In this document: positions 8,558 through 17,040 of the stretch, piece after piece
Layout of the letters: each line of letters opens with the position of its first letter
Position numbering within the stretch: the first letter of the stretch is position 1
Source: Kribbella pratensis
GTDB taxonomy: Bacteria; Actinomycetota; Actinomycetes; Propionibacteriales; Kribbellaceae
Direction: 5' to 3'
DNA length: 64,000 bases
Assembly (NCBI RefSeq): GCF_004366075.1
Contig: NZ_SODU01000005.1
Span: 124,001-188,000, forward strand
Made by a program: the position numbers and the translations under genes
The notes under the pieces: model-generated
Database searches by the model: none
What the model was told of the DNA's origin: nothing
The model's input: the letters and a program-made list of their open reading frames with translations, nothing else

Positions 8558-10179
8558 GCGTTCACCAACTCTCGGGCGCCGACTGTGACTGTGCGGTCGG
8601 CGGCGGCGATCAGGGCGGGCCGGTGGGCGACCATGAGGACTGTGCGGCCGCTGGAGCGCAGGCCGGTGATGACGGTGGCCTCCGTGTCGGCGTCGAGGCC
8701 GGCTGTTGGTTCGTCGAGCAGCAGCACCGGGGCGTCGGTGATGAGCGCGCGGGCGAGCGCTACCCGGCGTTGCTGACCGCCTGAAAGCTGCTGTCCCTGC
8801 TCCCCTACAGGCTTGTCCAACAGTAGGTCGGGAGCACCAGCAGCCAGAAGCGCCAAGCGGACCTCGTCGTCCGACGCGTCCGGCCGGCCCAGGCGCACGT
8901 TGTCGGCCACGGTCCCCAGCCTCAGACCGGGACGCTGCGGCACCCACGCGAACTGCCGCCGCCACTCCACCGGATCGAACTCGTCCGCTGCACTGCCGGC
9001 AGCGACGACCATCCCACGCTCCGGCGCCACGAACCCGAGCAGTACAGCCAGAGCGGTCGACTTCCCAGCACCACTCGGCCCGGTGAGCGCCACCACCTCA
9101 CCCGGCCGCAACTCCAGATCGAACCCCTCCAATGCCGGCACGTCCCGCCCCGGGTAAGTCACCGTCACGTCGTACAGGTACAGCGGACTCACTCGAAGAT
9201 CGGGTACGTCGGTGCGCTCGCCACGTGCGGGCAGTGGCGTCTCCAGCACGCGGAACACCTCTTCGCTCGCCGCAACCCCGTCCGCGCTCGCGTGGAACTG
9301 CATGCCGACCTGCCGCAGCGGCAGGTACGCCTCCGGCGCCAGGATCAACACCATCAGCGCGGTCTCGAGCCCTAGTTTCCCGTCAACCAGCCGAAGCCCG
9401 ACGCCGACAGCAACCAGTGCGACCGACAGACTCGCCAACAGCTCCAACGCGAACGACGAGAGGAACGCCAGCCGCAGGCTCCCCATCGACGCAGCGCGGT
9501 GCTGGTCGGTAACCCGCCGTACCGCGGACTCCTGCGACTTCGCGCGGCCGAACAGCTTCAGTGTGGTCAGTCCGCCGACCACATCAGCGAAATGATGCGC
9601 TAGCACAGCCAGCGCGTGCTGACGTTGCCGGCTGCGCGCCTGTGTCACCCAGCCGATCAGTGCCATGAAGATCGGGATCAGCGGTAGCGTGATCAGCACT
9701 GTCCCAGCGGCAATCAGGTCACCGGTCGCCATCCAGCCGATCACGCCTGCGGGCACAGTGGCGGCCAGGACGAGCTGCGGCAGGTAGCGGGCGAAGTACG
9801 GGTCCATATCGTCCAGGCCCTTGGTCAGCAGGGTTGTCAGCGCGCTGCTGCGTTCACCGCTCAGCCAGACCGGTCCGAGCTTCAGAGAGTGCTCCAGCAC
9901 CTGCCGCCGCAGCGTGGACTTCACCGCGGCGGCTGCGCGTTGTGCGACCACCTCCTGCGCCCACACCAGCAACGCGCGGCCTGCAACGACTGCAGCCAGA
10001 CCCCAGGCGACAGCAGTCACCCTGCTGCCCCGCAGTACGACGCCTGCAATGCCGTGAGCGAGCAGCACGGCCTGCACGATGATCAGCACGCCGCTGGCGA
10101 CGCCGATCAGTACTGACGCCGCCAGGAAGACTCGGGCACCACGGGCGCGCCTCAGGAGCCGCGGGTCGAGCGGCTTCAT
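8554..10179 (-). CDS. cydD: Heterodimeric ABC exporter subunit CydD
   Basis: A 541-residue permease-ATPase, partner of CydC. Transmembrane helices fill about residues 15-300 and the NBD carries LTGPSGAGKST, LSGGQQRRVALARAL and VLLLDEPTAGLD. CydDC is required for assembly of haem into cytochrome bd and for periplasmic redox balance. Start and stop both sit in 4-bp ATGA overlaps with cydB and cydC, so the operon is tightly coupled. The order A-B-D-C matches Bacillus and many actinobacteria. Confidence 0.93.
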   Translation of the reverse strand: MKPLDPRLLRRARGARVFLAASVLIGVASGVLIIVQAVLLAHGIAGVVLRGSRVTAVAWGLAAVVAGRALLVWAQEVVAQRAAAAVKSTLRRQVLEHSLKLGPVWLSGERSSALTTLLTKGLDDMDPYFARYLPQLVLAATVPAGVIGWMATGDLIAAGTVLITLPLIPIFMALIGWVTQARSRQRQHALAVLAHHFADVVGGLTTLKLFGRAKSQESAVRRVTDQHRAASMGSLRLAFLSSFALELLASLSVALVAVGVGLRLVDGKLGLETALMVLILAPEAYLPLRQVGMQFHASADGVAASEEVFRVLETPLPARGERTDVPDLRVSPLYLYDVTVTYPGRDVPALEGFDLELRPGEVVALTGPSGAGKSTALAVLLGFVAPERGMVVAAGSAADEFDPVEWRRQFAWVPQRPGLRLGTVADNVRLGRPDASDDEVRLALLAAGAPDLLLDKPVGEQGQQLSGGQQRRVALARALITDAPVLLLDEPTAGLDADTEATVITGLRSSGRTVLMVAHRPALIAAADRTVTVGARELVNA

Positions 10180-11159
10180 GCGACCACGACCCGCTTACGG
10201 AAGACCCAGTACGTCCACCCCTGATAGAGCAGCACCAGCGGCATGAAGATCGCCGTGATGATCGTCATAGCCTTCAACGTGTACGGCGTTGACGCGGCAT
10301 CAACAATTGTCAATGTTGATCCGGGGTCAAGTGTTGACGGCATGACGTCGGGGAACAGCGCGACGAACAGCGACACCACGGCCAGTCCGATCGCGAGCGT
10401 CGTACCGACGAAGGCCCAGCCCTCGCGGCGCAGGAGGTTCGCGACCAGACCGCCCGCGAATGCAACGATCGCCGCGATCGTCACGATGACGGAGACGGTG
10501 TCGCCGCGCAACGCCTGCGCCCAGGCGAGGAAGGCGATCGTCAGCACCGCGGCGACGGCACCGGTGCGGGTGGCGAGCCGGTTGGCGCGAACGCGTAGGT
10601 CGTCGGTGGTGCGCAGGGCGAGGAAGATCGCGCCGTGGGTGACGAACACCGCGACGAAGGTCAGGCCGCCGAGCAGCGCGAACGGGTTGAGCAGCGTCCC
10701 GAAGCCGCCGACGTACTCGTGGCCGGCGTCCAGCGGCACCCCGCGCACGATGTTGCCGAAGGCAACGCCCCAGAGCAGCGCGGGCAGCACCGAACCGACG
10801 ACGATCATCGCGTCCATCCGCGCGCGCCACTCCGGTTCGTCCCGCTTGCCGCGGTACTCGAGTGCGACGCCGCGCACGATCAGTCCCACCAGGATCGCGA
10901 ACAGCGGCAGGTAGAACCCGCTGAACAGCGTTGCGTACCACTCCGGGAACGCCGCGAACGTGGCCGCGCCGGCCATGATCAGCCAGACCTCGTTACCGTC
11001 CCAGACCGGGCCGATCGTGCTGATCGCGGCCCGCCGTTCGGGCTCGTTCCGGCCCAGCACGCGGTACAGCATCCCGACTCCGAAGTCGAAACCCTCCAGC
11101 ACGAAATACCCGGTCCACAGCGTCGCGATCGCAACGAACCACACAGTCGTCAGTTCCAT
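10176..11159 (-). CDS. cydB: Cytochrome bd ubiquinol/menaquinol oxidase subunit II
   Basis: A 327-residue integral membrane subunit with eight or nine hydrophobic segments. The N-terminus has the family signature FVLEGFDFGVGML, and WDGNEVWLIMAGAATFAAFPEWYATLFSG-type sequence lies near residues 55-85. It pairs with CydA in the proton-motive but non-pumping terminal oxidase with high oxygen affinity. ATG 11159 is preferred over an upstream in-frame start, since MELTTVWF begins the canonical protein; 10 bp separate it from the cydA stop. Confidence 0.95.
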   Translation of the reverse strand: MELTTVWFVAIATLWTGYFVLEGFDFGVGMLYRVLGRNEPERRAAISTIGPVWDGNEVWLIMAGAATFAAFPEWYATLFSGFYLPLFAILVGLIVRGVALEYRGKRDEPEWRARMDAMIVVGSVLPALLWGVAFGNIVRGVPLDAGHEYVGGFGTLLNPFALLGGLTFVAVFVTHGAIFLALRTTDDLRVRANRLATRTGAVAAVLTIAFLAWAQALRGDTVSVIVTIAAIVAFAGGLVANLLRREGWAFVGTTLAIGLAVVSLFVALFPDVMPSTLDPGSTLTIVDAASTPYTLKAMTIITAIFMPLVLLYQGWTYWVFRKRVVVA

Positions 11160-11169
11160 CACAGGCCCC

Positions 11170-12573
11170 TCAGTACGCGAACGAGAGCGGTTTGTCGGGC
11201 TGATCCGGAGCCGTGTCCGGTGGCGCATCTGTCCCGGCCAGGCCGGTCCGGATCGTCCGCAGCAGCAGCTTGGTCTCGACCACCGCGAGTACGCCGTACA
11301 GCGCGGTGAACCCGACCAGCGAGGTGATCACCTCGCCGCTGGTCGTCCCGGGTGAGACACCCGACGCCGTCGGCAACAGACCGAACACCAGCCACGGCTG
11401 CCGGCCGGTCTCGGTGAAGATCCAGCCGAACGTGTTCGCCACCAGCGGCAGCAACGGCAACGGCGCCGCCAGCCACACCAGCCAGCGAGCAGGAGCCCGC
11501 CCGCGACGCGTGGTCCACAACAACCACAGCGCGACCGCCGCCGACGCCATCCCGACCCCGATCATCAACCGGAACGTCCAATACGTCAGCGGGATGTTCG
11601 GCTTGTACGACCCCGGCCCGTACAACTGCTCGTACGCCTCCTGCAGCGAGTTGATCCCCTGCACCTCACCATCGAAACGCCCGGTCGCCAGGAACGACAG
11701 CAGGTACGGCAACTTGATCGAGAAAATCTCCTTCGAACCGTCCAACGTGCCGACCGTGAACACCGAGAACGACGCCGGCTTCTCGGTCTCGTACAACGCC
11801 TCGGCCGCCGCCATCTTCATCGGCTGCACCTCAGTCATCACCTTGCCCTGCAGGTCACCGCTGATCGCGACACCCACACCGGCCACCAGCACGACCGACG
11901 CCCCGATCTTCAACGCCGACCGGAACACATCCCGGTCCGTGCCCGGCCGACGGACCAGATGCCACAACGCGACACCGGCCACGAACGCACCACCGACCAT
12001 GAACGCCGCGAAGATCGTGTGCGGAAACGTCACCAGCACGACCTTGTTGGTCAACACCGCCCACAGATCCGTCAACTCCGCACGACCACGAGCCGCGTTG
12101 TAACGAAAACCCACCGGGTTCTGCATCCACGAATTGGCCGCAAGGATGAAGTACGCCGACAACTGCGTGCCCAGCACCACCATCCAGATGCACCCCAGAT
12201 GCACCAACTTCGGGAGCCGGTCCCAGCCGAAGATCCACAAACCGATGAACGTCGACTCCAGAAAGAACGCCAGCAGCCCCTCCAGCGCCAACGGGGCCCC
12301 GAACACGTCGCCGACGAACCGCGAATAGTCACTCCAGTTCATCCCGAACTGGAACTCCTGCACCAGGCCGGTGACCACACCCATCGCAATGTTGATCAAG
12401 AACAGCTTCCCGTAGAACTTCGTCAGCCGGAGGTACTTCTCCTTCCCGGTCCGGTACCAGGCGGTCTGCAGGCCGGCGGTGATCGCGACCAGCGAGATCG
12501 TCACCGGCACGAAGAAGAAGTGGTACACGGTGGTGATCGCGAACTGCCACCGCGCCAGATCCAGGGTGTCCAT
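11170..12573 (-). CDS. cydA: Cytochrome bd oxidase subunit I
   Basis: A 467-residue catalytic subunit holding haems b558, b595 and d. The haem-ligand His is in VYHFFFVP (about residue 18). GMNWSDYSRFVGDVFG and ALEGLLAFFLESTFIGLW carry the conserved acidic residues near the b595/d site. The second ligand region and a short Q-loop (LQGKVMTEVQPMKMAAAEAL) follow. A good ribosome site (GGGGAGG) precedes ATG 12573. First gene of the cyd operon. Its upstream region holds two BlaI-type operators shared with the divergent regulator, implying control by that regulator instead of, or in addition to, Rex/ArcA-type control. Confidence 0.96.
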   Translation of the reverse strand: MDTLDLARWQFAITTVYHFFFVPVTISLVAITAGLQTAWYRTGKEKYLRLTKFYGKLFLINIAMGVVTGLVQEFQFGMNWSDYSRFVGDVFGAPLALEGLLAFFLESTFIGLWIFGWDRLPKLVHLGCIWMVVLGTQLSAYFILAANSWMQNPVGFRYNAARGRAELTDLWAVLTNKVVLVTFPHTIFAAFMVGGAFVAGVALWHLVRRPGTDRDVFRSALKIGASVVLVAGVGVAISGDLQGKVMTEVQPMKMAAAEALYETEKPASFSVFTVGTLDGSKEIFSIKLPYLLSFLATGRFDGEVQGINSLQEAYEQLYGPGSYKPNIPLTYWTFRLMIGVGMASAAVALWLLWTTRRGRAPARWLVWLAAPLPLLPLVANTFGWIFTETGRQPWLVFGLLPTASGVSPGTTSGEVITSLVGFTALYGVLAVVETKLLLRTIRTGLAGTDAPPDTAPDQPDKPLSFAY

Positions 12574-12593
12574 CGGAAGGCCTCCCCAGCCAT

Positions 12594-12609
12594 CTACGAC
12601 GTGTCGTAG
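12594..12609. promoter_or_regulatory. BlaI-type operator 1 (cydA side)
   Basis: CTACGACGTGTCGTAG is a perfect inverted repeat with a 2-bp centre and TAC/GTA half-site ends typical of BlaI/MecI/CopY operators. It lies 21 bp upstream of the cydA ATG, just downstream of a minus-strand TAACAT (-10-like, 12617-12612), so bound protein would cover the cyd transcription start. Confidence 0.7.
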
Positions 12610-12628
12610 TAGATGTTAGCGCGGATCT

Positions 12629-12643
12629 ACTACGACGTGTAGT
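12629..12643. promoter_or_regulatory. BlaI-type operator 2 (blaI side)
   Basis: ACTACGACGTGTAGT is a 15-bp palindrome of form ACTAC-N5-GTAGT, close to the TACTAC/GTAGTA dyad known for mycobacterial BlaI. It abuts the TATACT -10 element of the regulator gene, so binding would block that promoter. Its centre is 34-35 bp from the centre of operator 1. Confidence 0.75.
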
Positions 12644-12649
12644 TATACT
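12644..12649 (+). promoter_or_regulatory. -10 element of the BlaI-family regulator gene
   Basis: TATACT ends 6 nt before the GTG at 12656. No Shine-Dalgarno sequence lies in the remaining bases, so transcription would begin at or next to the start codon and give a leaderless mRNA. No good -35 hexamer was recognised. Confidence 0.5.
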
Positions 12650-12655
12650 GGTCAC

Positions 12656-13048
12656 GTGGCGAGTGAGGAGAAAGGACCACGCCCCCTGGGCGACCTGGAA
12701 CGCCTGGTGATGGAGCAGCTCTGGGCGGCTCCTGCCGCGCTGACCGTGCGTGAGGTGCACGAGCGGCTGGCAGGTACCCGTGAGCTCGCCTACACGACCG
12801 TGATGACCGTTCTGGACCGGCTGGCGAAGAAGAAGCTGACCGAACGCGAGCGCGACGGCAAGGCCTGGCGCTACCGCGCCGCCGCACCACGCGAGGAACT
12901 GGCCGCCGACCTGATGCGGGACGCACTCGACCGTGCGGGCGACCGGCGCGAGGCCCTGGTCCGTTTCGTGGGTCAGGTGTCCGACGAGGAAGCGGCACTG
13001 CTCCGCGAAGCCCTGTCGAGGTTGAACGAACAGGAGCCGACGGGGTGA
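12656..13048 (+). CDS. BlaI/MecI/CopY-family transcriptional repressor
   Basis: A 130-residue winged-helix repressor. The HTH (about residues 10-75) contains LGDLERLVMEQLWAAP, LTVREVHERLAG and YTTVMTVLDRLAKKKLTER, the last being the family recognition helix and wing. The C-terminal third is the dimerisation region with the cleavable loop. It is expected to bind the two dyads upstream and repress itself, the M56 gene and cydABDC. The GTG start fits a leaderless message. It overlaps the M56 gene by 4 bp. In Mycobacterium tuberculosis the related BlaI also touches respiratory/ATP-synthase genes, which makes cyd control plausible. Confidence 0.92.
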   Translation: MASEEKGPRPLGDLERLVMEQLWAAPAALTVREVHERLAGTRELAYTTVMTVLDRLAKKKLTERERDGKAWRYRAAAPREELAADLMRDALDRAGDRREALVRFVGQVSDEEAALLREALSRLNEQEPTG

Positions 13049-13950
13049 TCACCCCGGTCCTGCTGGCCATTCTGGCGCTGGTCCTCACCGGCCCGGCACC
13101 GGCCCTGCTGGCTCGTTCCGACTGGCCCTACCGGGTCCCCCGAGCCGCCGTCATCCTGTGGCAGGCGATCGCACTGGCCGCAGTACTGGCCGCCCTAGGT
13201 GCTGGTGTCGCGTTGTCCTACTCGATTGCCGGCCGCCCTGGCGAGCCACGGTTCGATCCGTCGTCGGCACGGGATCTGGTGGCCGCAGCGATCCTCGCCA
13301 TGGTCGCGCTGGTCGTAGTGCGGCTGCTGTGGGCGATCGGGCGGGTAGCGGTCGGGACTCGGGCACGGCGCAAGCGGCACCGCGATCTCGTCGACGTACT
13401 GGCCACACCGGACGGACTGATCCCAGGGCTGCGGGTGCTGGCCGAGGAGACACCGCTGGCCTACTGCCTGCCGGCGCTGCGTGGCGCGCGGGTTGTCGTC
13501 TCCGTTGGCGCGTTGGAGCGGCTGGACGACAGTGAGCTGAAGGCTGTCCTCGCCCACGAGCAGGCGCACCTGCGGGCTCGGCACGACCTCGTGCTCGAGG
13601 AGTTCACCGCGCTGCACCATGCCTTCCCGCGCTGGGTGCGTAGCGATGTCGCGCTGGAGCAGGCACGCACACTGGTCGAACTGCTCGCAGACGACGACGC
13701 TCGCCGCCGCAACGGTGCAGGCCCACTGGCGCGCGCCCTGGTCGCACTCGCCGGTTCACCTGCACCAGAGGCCGCAATGGCAGCAGCCAAGTCCGCCACG
13801 GTCCTGAGGGTTCAACGCCTGGCCGGTCCGGCCCCCAACGAGGCCAGGCTCTCCGCTGTCACGTACGCCGCAGCAGCCGCACTCCTGATCCTGCCGACGA
13901 TCACCATCGCCGCTCCGATCGTGCGCGCGATGGTCGACGCGCTCAGTTAG
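13045..13950 (+). CDS. M56-family membrane metallopeptidase (BlaR1/MecR1-like, no sensor domain)
   Basis: A 301-residue integral membrane protein. Four hydrophobic segments lie at about residues 2-20, 33-58, 78-100 and 270-292. The zinc protease motif HEQAH (HExxH), in VLAHEQAHLRARHDL, is near residue 172. It has no C-terminal penicillin-binding sensor domain, unlike BlaR1. By family analogy it would cleave or inactivate the BlaI-type repressor encoded just upstream when a membrane or redox signal is sensed; the signal is unknown. The gene overlaps the repressor by 4 bp and converges on the DHFR-like gene with an 8-bp overlap. Confidence 0.88.
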   Translation: MITPVLLAILALVLTGPAPALLARSDWPYRVPRAAVILWQAIALAAVLAALGAGVALSYSIAGRPGEPRFDPSSARDLVAAAILAMVALVVVRLLWAIGRVAVGTRARRKRHRDLVDVLATPDGLIPGLRVLAEETPLAYCLPALRGARVVVSVGALERLDDSELKAVLAHEQAHLRARHDLVLEEFTALHHAFPRWVRSDVALEQARTLVELLADDDARRRNGAGPLARALVALAGSPAPEAAMAAAKSATVLRVQRLAGPAPNEARLSAVTYAAAAALLILPTITIAAPIVRAMVDALS

Positions 13951-14503
13951 CCGGCCGGTACCGCACCAGTACCCCGCCCGCACCCCAGGGACGCGCCTCG
14001 ATCAGCTCCAGACCCACCGGCGAACCACCGGAAGGGAAGGCGCTCTTGCCTACCCCCAGCAACACCGGGCAGATCCGCAGCTGCACCTCGTCGACCAGCC
14101 TGGCCCGCAGCAACGACTGGAACAGCGTGATGCTGCCCCACAGGATGATGTCCTTGCCGGTCTGCTCCGCCTTCAGCGCCCGCACCGCGTCCAGGTCACG
14201 GACCACCAGACCAGGCTCGTACGGACCCCACGGCGCACTGCGCAGCGTCGTCGACACGACGACCAGTCGCAGAGCGTTGAGCTTCTCGGCGATCGGCTCG
14301 CCGGCCGACGCCTCGGTCGGCCAGAACCCTGCGAACAACCGGTACGTCTCGGCGCCCAGCAGCATCGTGTCGACACTCTCGAGCAGCTCGAGGTTGTCGT
14401 CGTCCGGCTGCGAGCTGATCGCGTCGAAGAACTCCAGTCCGCCGTCCGGCCCCGCGGCGTACCCGTCGAGCGTCACATATTCCTGGAAAATCAGCCGCCT
14501 CAT
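13943..14503 (-). CDS. Dihydrofolate reductase / RibD C-terminal family protein
   Basis: A 186-residue stand-alone RibD_C domain: MRRLIFQEYVTLDGYAAGPDG at the N-terminus, LGAETYRLFAGFWP near 62-75, and a Rossmann-like NADPH part with DIILWGSITLFQSLL near 125-140. Members of this family are numerous in actinobacteria and reduce unknown pteridine- or pyrimidine-like substrates; few have trimethoprim-type DHFR activity. Single-gene unit, possibly preceded on the same strand by the 31-residue membrane peptide. Confidence 0.82.
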   Translation of the reverse strand: MRRLIFQEYVTLDGYAAGPDGGLEFFDAISSQPDDDNLELLESVDTMLLGAETYRLFAGFWPTEASAGEPIAEKLNALRLVVVSTTLRSAPWGPYEPGLVVRDLDAVRALKAEQTGKDIILWGSITLFQSLLRARLVDEVQLRICPVLLGVGKSAFPSGGSPVGLELIEARPWGAGGVLVRYRPAN

Positions 14504-14512
14504 CCAGCGAGG

Positions 14513-14608
14513 CTACCCGAAATGTTTTCCCTCACCCCGTGCTACCGCCAGGAGCACCAGCCCCGACAGAACCAGCAGAACCACCATCGTGACGACGAAT
14601 GTCAGCAC
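14513..14608 (-). CDS. 31-residue single-pass membrane peptide
   Basis: A GTG-started frame of 31 codons ends in TAG. It reads as an N-terminal hydrophobic helix (LTFVVTMVVLLVLSGLVLLA, about residues 2-21) followed by a short basic cytoplasmic tail VARGEGKHFG. A GGGGAGAG ribosome site lies 3-10 nt upstream. The stop is 9 bp before the DHFR-like ATG, and the gene starts 43 bp beyond the 3' end of the threonine-aldolase-like gene, so it sits in an otherwise unexplained gap. The composition is that of a real membrane microprotein; conservation is untested. Confidence 0.5.
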   Translation of the reverse strand: MLTFVVTMVVLLVLSGLVLLAVARGEGKHFG

Positions 14609-14651
14609 TTCTCTCCCCAGATCCCCACACCCAACACAGTGCTTGACGTTC

Positions 14652-15743
14652 TCAGCGTGCCAGAAGTTCCCCGAACGCCTTGGCGATCTCGTCGATCTGC
14701 CATTCCAGCGACGCCGGCGTCATCACCAGCTCGACCCACGACCACCCTGGTACGTCGGCAGGCTGCCACGGCCCGCACAGCGACTCGTGTGTCCGCTCCA
14801 TCCGCTCGACGGCAGCATGCTCGATCGACTCCGCGGAACGCGGCGCGTAGACCCGGAACGAGTTGGTGTGCGGCGGCTCCGGGAAGACGCGGAAACCTTC
14901 GCTCTGCAAGGCCATTGCGACCTCGACGGCCCGCTGGTGCAGGTCGTTCATCAACGGCAGCACCGTGCGAAGTCCGTTGCGCGCGGACACGGCGTACGGG
15001 AAGAGCGAGTACAGGTTGCCGCCGAGGCGCCGCTGCCACCGCCGTACCTCTGCGATCACGTCCTCGGGGCCGGCCAGCGCTGCACCACTGATGCCGCCCA
15101 GCACCTTGTAGAACGACACGTACACCGTCGACGCCAGCGCTGCGATCTCAGCCAGGCTGTGCTCCAGGTACGGCGTGCTCTCCCACAGCCGTGCGCCGTC
15201 CAGGTGGAGCGGTACGCCGCGCTCCGCACAGGACTCGGAGAACACGACCAGCTCGTCCCAGCTCGGCAGCACGAACCCTGCATCGCGTAGCGGCAGCTCG
15301 AGCGTCACCGCGGCCAGCTTGCCCGGGATCGCGGTCAACTCGTCTGGTCGCGGCTGACGCGGTTCTGACGTCAGCCGCTCGATCCGCAGGTGATGCACCT
15401 CTTCCAGCGCGTTGAGTTCGTGCACCAGCAGGTGGGCGAGCCCGTGGACCGCTACTCGGCTGGTGCCCGCGCGGTCGGCGTACACCCGCAGTACGCCCTG
15501 CTGAGCGAGGATGCCGGTCGGAAGGAACACGGCGGCCGGTTTGCCCAACAGCTCGGCCACCTCCTGCTCCAGCGCGGCTACCTCACCACCGTTGCCGTAG
15601 ACATCGACCAGATCGTCGGTTGCGACATCTGCAAGGTGACGCAGCCGGTCCGCTACGGGCACCCGCCGCTGGCCAAGCCAACGCTCACAGTTGTCCGCCG
15701 CGTTCTTCCGGCGCTCTCGCAGGTCCTCGGAGGTAGTAGCCAC
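14652..15743 (-). CDS. Threonine aldolase / beta-eliminating-lyase family PLP enzyme
   Basis: A 363-residue fold-type I PLP enzyme of the low-specificity L-threonine aldolase family, which splits threonine or allo-threonine to glycine and acetaldehyde. Recognisable parts are the N-terminal DLVDVYGNGGEVAALEQEVAEL, FLPTGILAQQGVL, LHLDGARLWES (PLP-ring Asp) and VSFYKVLGGISGAALAG, in which the Lys forms the Schiff base. The N-terminal 50 residues are more diverged than the bacterial LtaE standard, so the substrate is uncertain. It is preceded on the same strand by the anti-sigma gene, 30 bp away. Confidence 0.85.
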   Translation of the reverse strand: MATTSEDLRERRKNAADNCERWLGQRRVPVADRLRHLADVATDDLVDVYGNGGEVAALEQEVAELLGKPAAVFLPTGILAQQGVLRVYADRAGTSRVAVHGLAHLLVHELNALEEVHHLRIERLTSEPRQPRPDELTAIPGKLAAVTLELPLRDAGFVLPSWDELVVFSESCAERGVPLHLDGARLWESTPYLEHSLAEIAALASTVYVSFYKVLGGISGAALAGPEDVIAEVRRWQRRLGGNLYSLFPYAVSARNGLRTVLPLMNDLHQRAVEVAMALQSEGFRVFPEPPHTNSFRVYAPRSAESIEHAAVERMERTHESLCGPWQPADVPGWSWVELVMTPASLEWQIDEIAKAFGELLAR

Positions 15744-15773
15744 AGCTCCATCCTCTCGCGTCCCGCAACGGGG

Positions 15774-16475
15774 TTAGATCGTGGCCGTCACCACGTGCTT
15801 TCCCTGCACGGTCCTGATCTCCACCGAACGCACCTGGTCGATCGGAGTCAGCACACCGCCCCCGAACGTGCTCCCGTTCTTCGCAGCCTTGTCGGACACC
15901 AGCCAACTGCCCGCTACCCAGGTCCTGCCTGACTTGTCGGTGACGACCATCTCGCACTGGTCGCCGGCTTTCAGACCGCTCACCTGCACCCTCACCCAGC
16001 TCCAGCCCGCCCGTGGTTCCACTGTGGCGGCCATGGTGGCACCGGTCGTCGTGTCGGACGTTGTGACCTGTTTGGAGCCGGCGACAGGCTCATTGGAGTC
16101 CGGTGCGGTAGACCGGCCGAGTACGACACCCCCGCCGAGCGCACCAGCCACCACGACCACCGCGGCCGCGATCAGCAACCAACGCGAGCGTCGCTTGGGC
16201 TTCGTTTGGGGCTCCAGTAGCTGCGGCTCCTGTGCCTGCGGCTCCCGGACCTCGCGCAGCGTGCGCTGCAGCAACAGGTCGCCACCCTCAGGTGGTCCCT
16301 CCAGGAACGCCTCCGGTGGTACCTCTCCCAGGAGTTCCTTCATCTCGGTGAGCTCAGCCAGCTCCGCACGGCACTCAGCACAGGTGGCCAGGTGCTCGTC
16401 GACGGCCGCTACCTCGGCCGGCTCCAGTGCACCGAGAGCGTAGGCGCCCAGTTGCGTACGGTCATGCTCACTCAT
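15774..16475 (-). CDS. RskA-type transmembrane anti-sigma factor
   Basis: A 233-residue protein. The N-terminal zinc-binding anti-sigma domain (HLATCAECRAEL, HxxxCxxC at about residues 28-35) is cytoplasmic. A basic stop precedes one membrane helix at about 98-121 (WLLIAAAVVVVAGALGGGVVLG), and the extracellular C-terminal domain is of the RskA type (VQVSGLKAGDQCEMVV, FGGGVLTPIDQVRSVEI). It should hold the adjacent ECF factor inactive until regulated proteolysis releases it. Its start overlaps the sigma gene by 8 bp. Confidence 0.9.
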   Translation of the reverse strand: MSEHDRTQLGAYALGALEPAEVAAVDEHLATCAECRAELAELTEMKELLGEVPPEAFLEGPPEGGDLLLQRTLREVREPQAQEPQLLEPQTKPKRRSRWLLIAAAVVVVAGALGGGVVLGRSTAPDSNEPVAGSKQVTTSDTTTGATMAATVEPRAGWSWVRVQVSGLKAGDQCEMVVTDKSGRTWVAGSWLVSDKAAKNGSTFGGGVLTPIDQVRSVEIRTVQGKHVVTATI

Positions 16476-17040
16476 GGGACACCTCCGTTGCTTTCTCTGC
16501 CATCACCGCGCGCAGAGCTCGGAGGGCGTAGTACGAACGCGATTTCACGGTACCGGGCGGAACACCCAGCTCTTTGGCAGCCTCTGCGACGGACCGGCCG
16601 CGGTAGTACAGCTGCACGAGTACTTCGCGGTGCTCGGGCGACACCTTGTCCAGCGCGTCCATCACGACCATGGTGTTCACCACGGACTCGGAGTGATCCC
16701 CTGTGACCGGCGGCGTGTCCACCACGTCCGCCACCTCGGTCGGGCGCACTGCCCGAGCGCGTGCCCGGTCAGTGACCAGATTGCGCGCCACCGTCAGCAG
16801 CCAGCCCCGCACCGACCCGCTGCCGCTGGTCAGGTCGTCCGCGTGCTTCCAGGCCCGCAGCAGCGTCTCCTGTACGACGTCCTCGGCCGCGGCTCGATCT
16901 CCGGTGAGGCGGGTGGCGTACGCCAGCAAGCTGCGGCCGTGTTCGGCGTACAGCGCCCGGATCAGGATCTCGGTGTCGTGCGGCCCTGGGTTGTCAGCCA
17001 CCGACCGCACGATACCGGGATCAGCGGGCGCCCACACCAC
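16468..17040 (-). CDS. ECF RNA polymerase sigma factor (SigK/SigL-like)
   Basis: A 190-residue ECF sigma factor. Region 2 spans about 25-95 (LYAEHGRSLLAYATRLTGDRAAAEDVVQET, WLLTVARNLVTDRAR). Region 4 spans about 130-180 (LDKVSPEHREVLVQLYYRGRS, AKELGVPPGTVKSRSYYALRAL). It is coupled to the RskA-type anti-sigma factor, which places it with actinobacterial SigK/SigL systems that respond to envelope or redox cues. The first 12 residues look non-conserved; a GTG or ATG a little downstream may be the true start. Confidence 0.9.
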   Translation of the reverse strand: MVWAPADPGIVRSVADNPGPHDTEILIRALYAEHGRSLLAYATRLTGDRAAAEDVVQETLLRAWKHADDLTSGSGSVRGWLLTVARNLVTDRARARAVRPTEVADVVDTPPVTGDHSESVVNTMVVMDALDKVSPEHREVLVQLYYRGRSVAEAAKELGVPPGTVKSRSYYALRALRAVMAEKATEVSHE

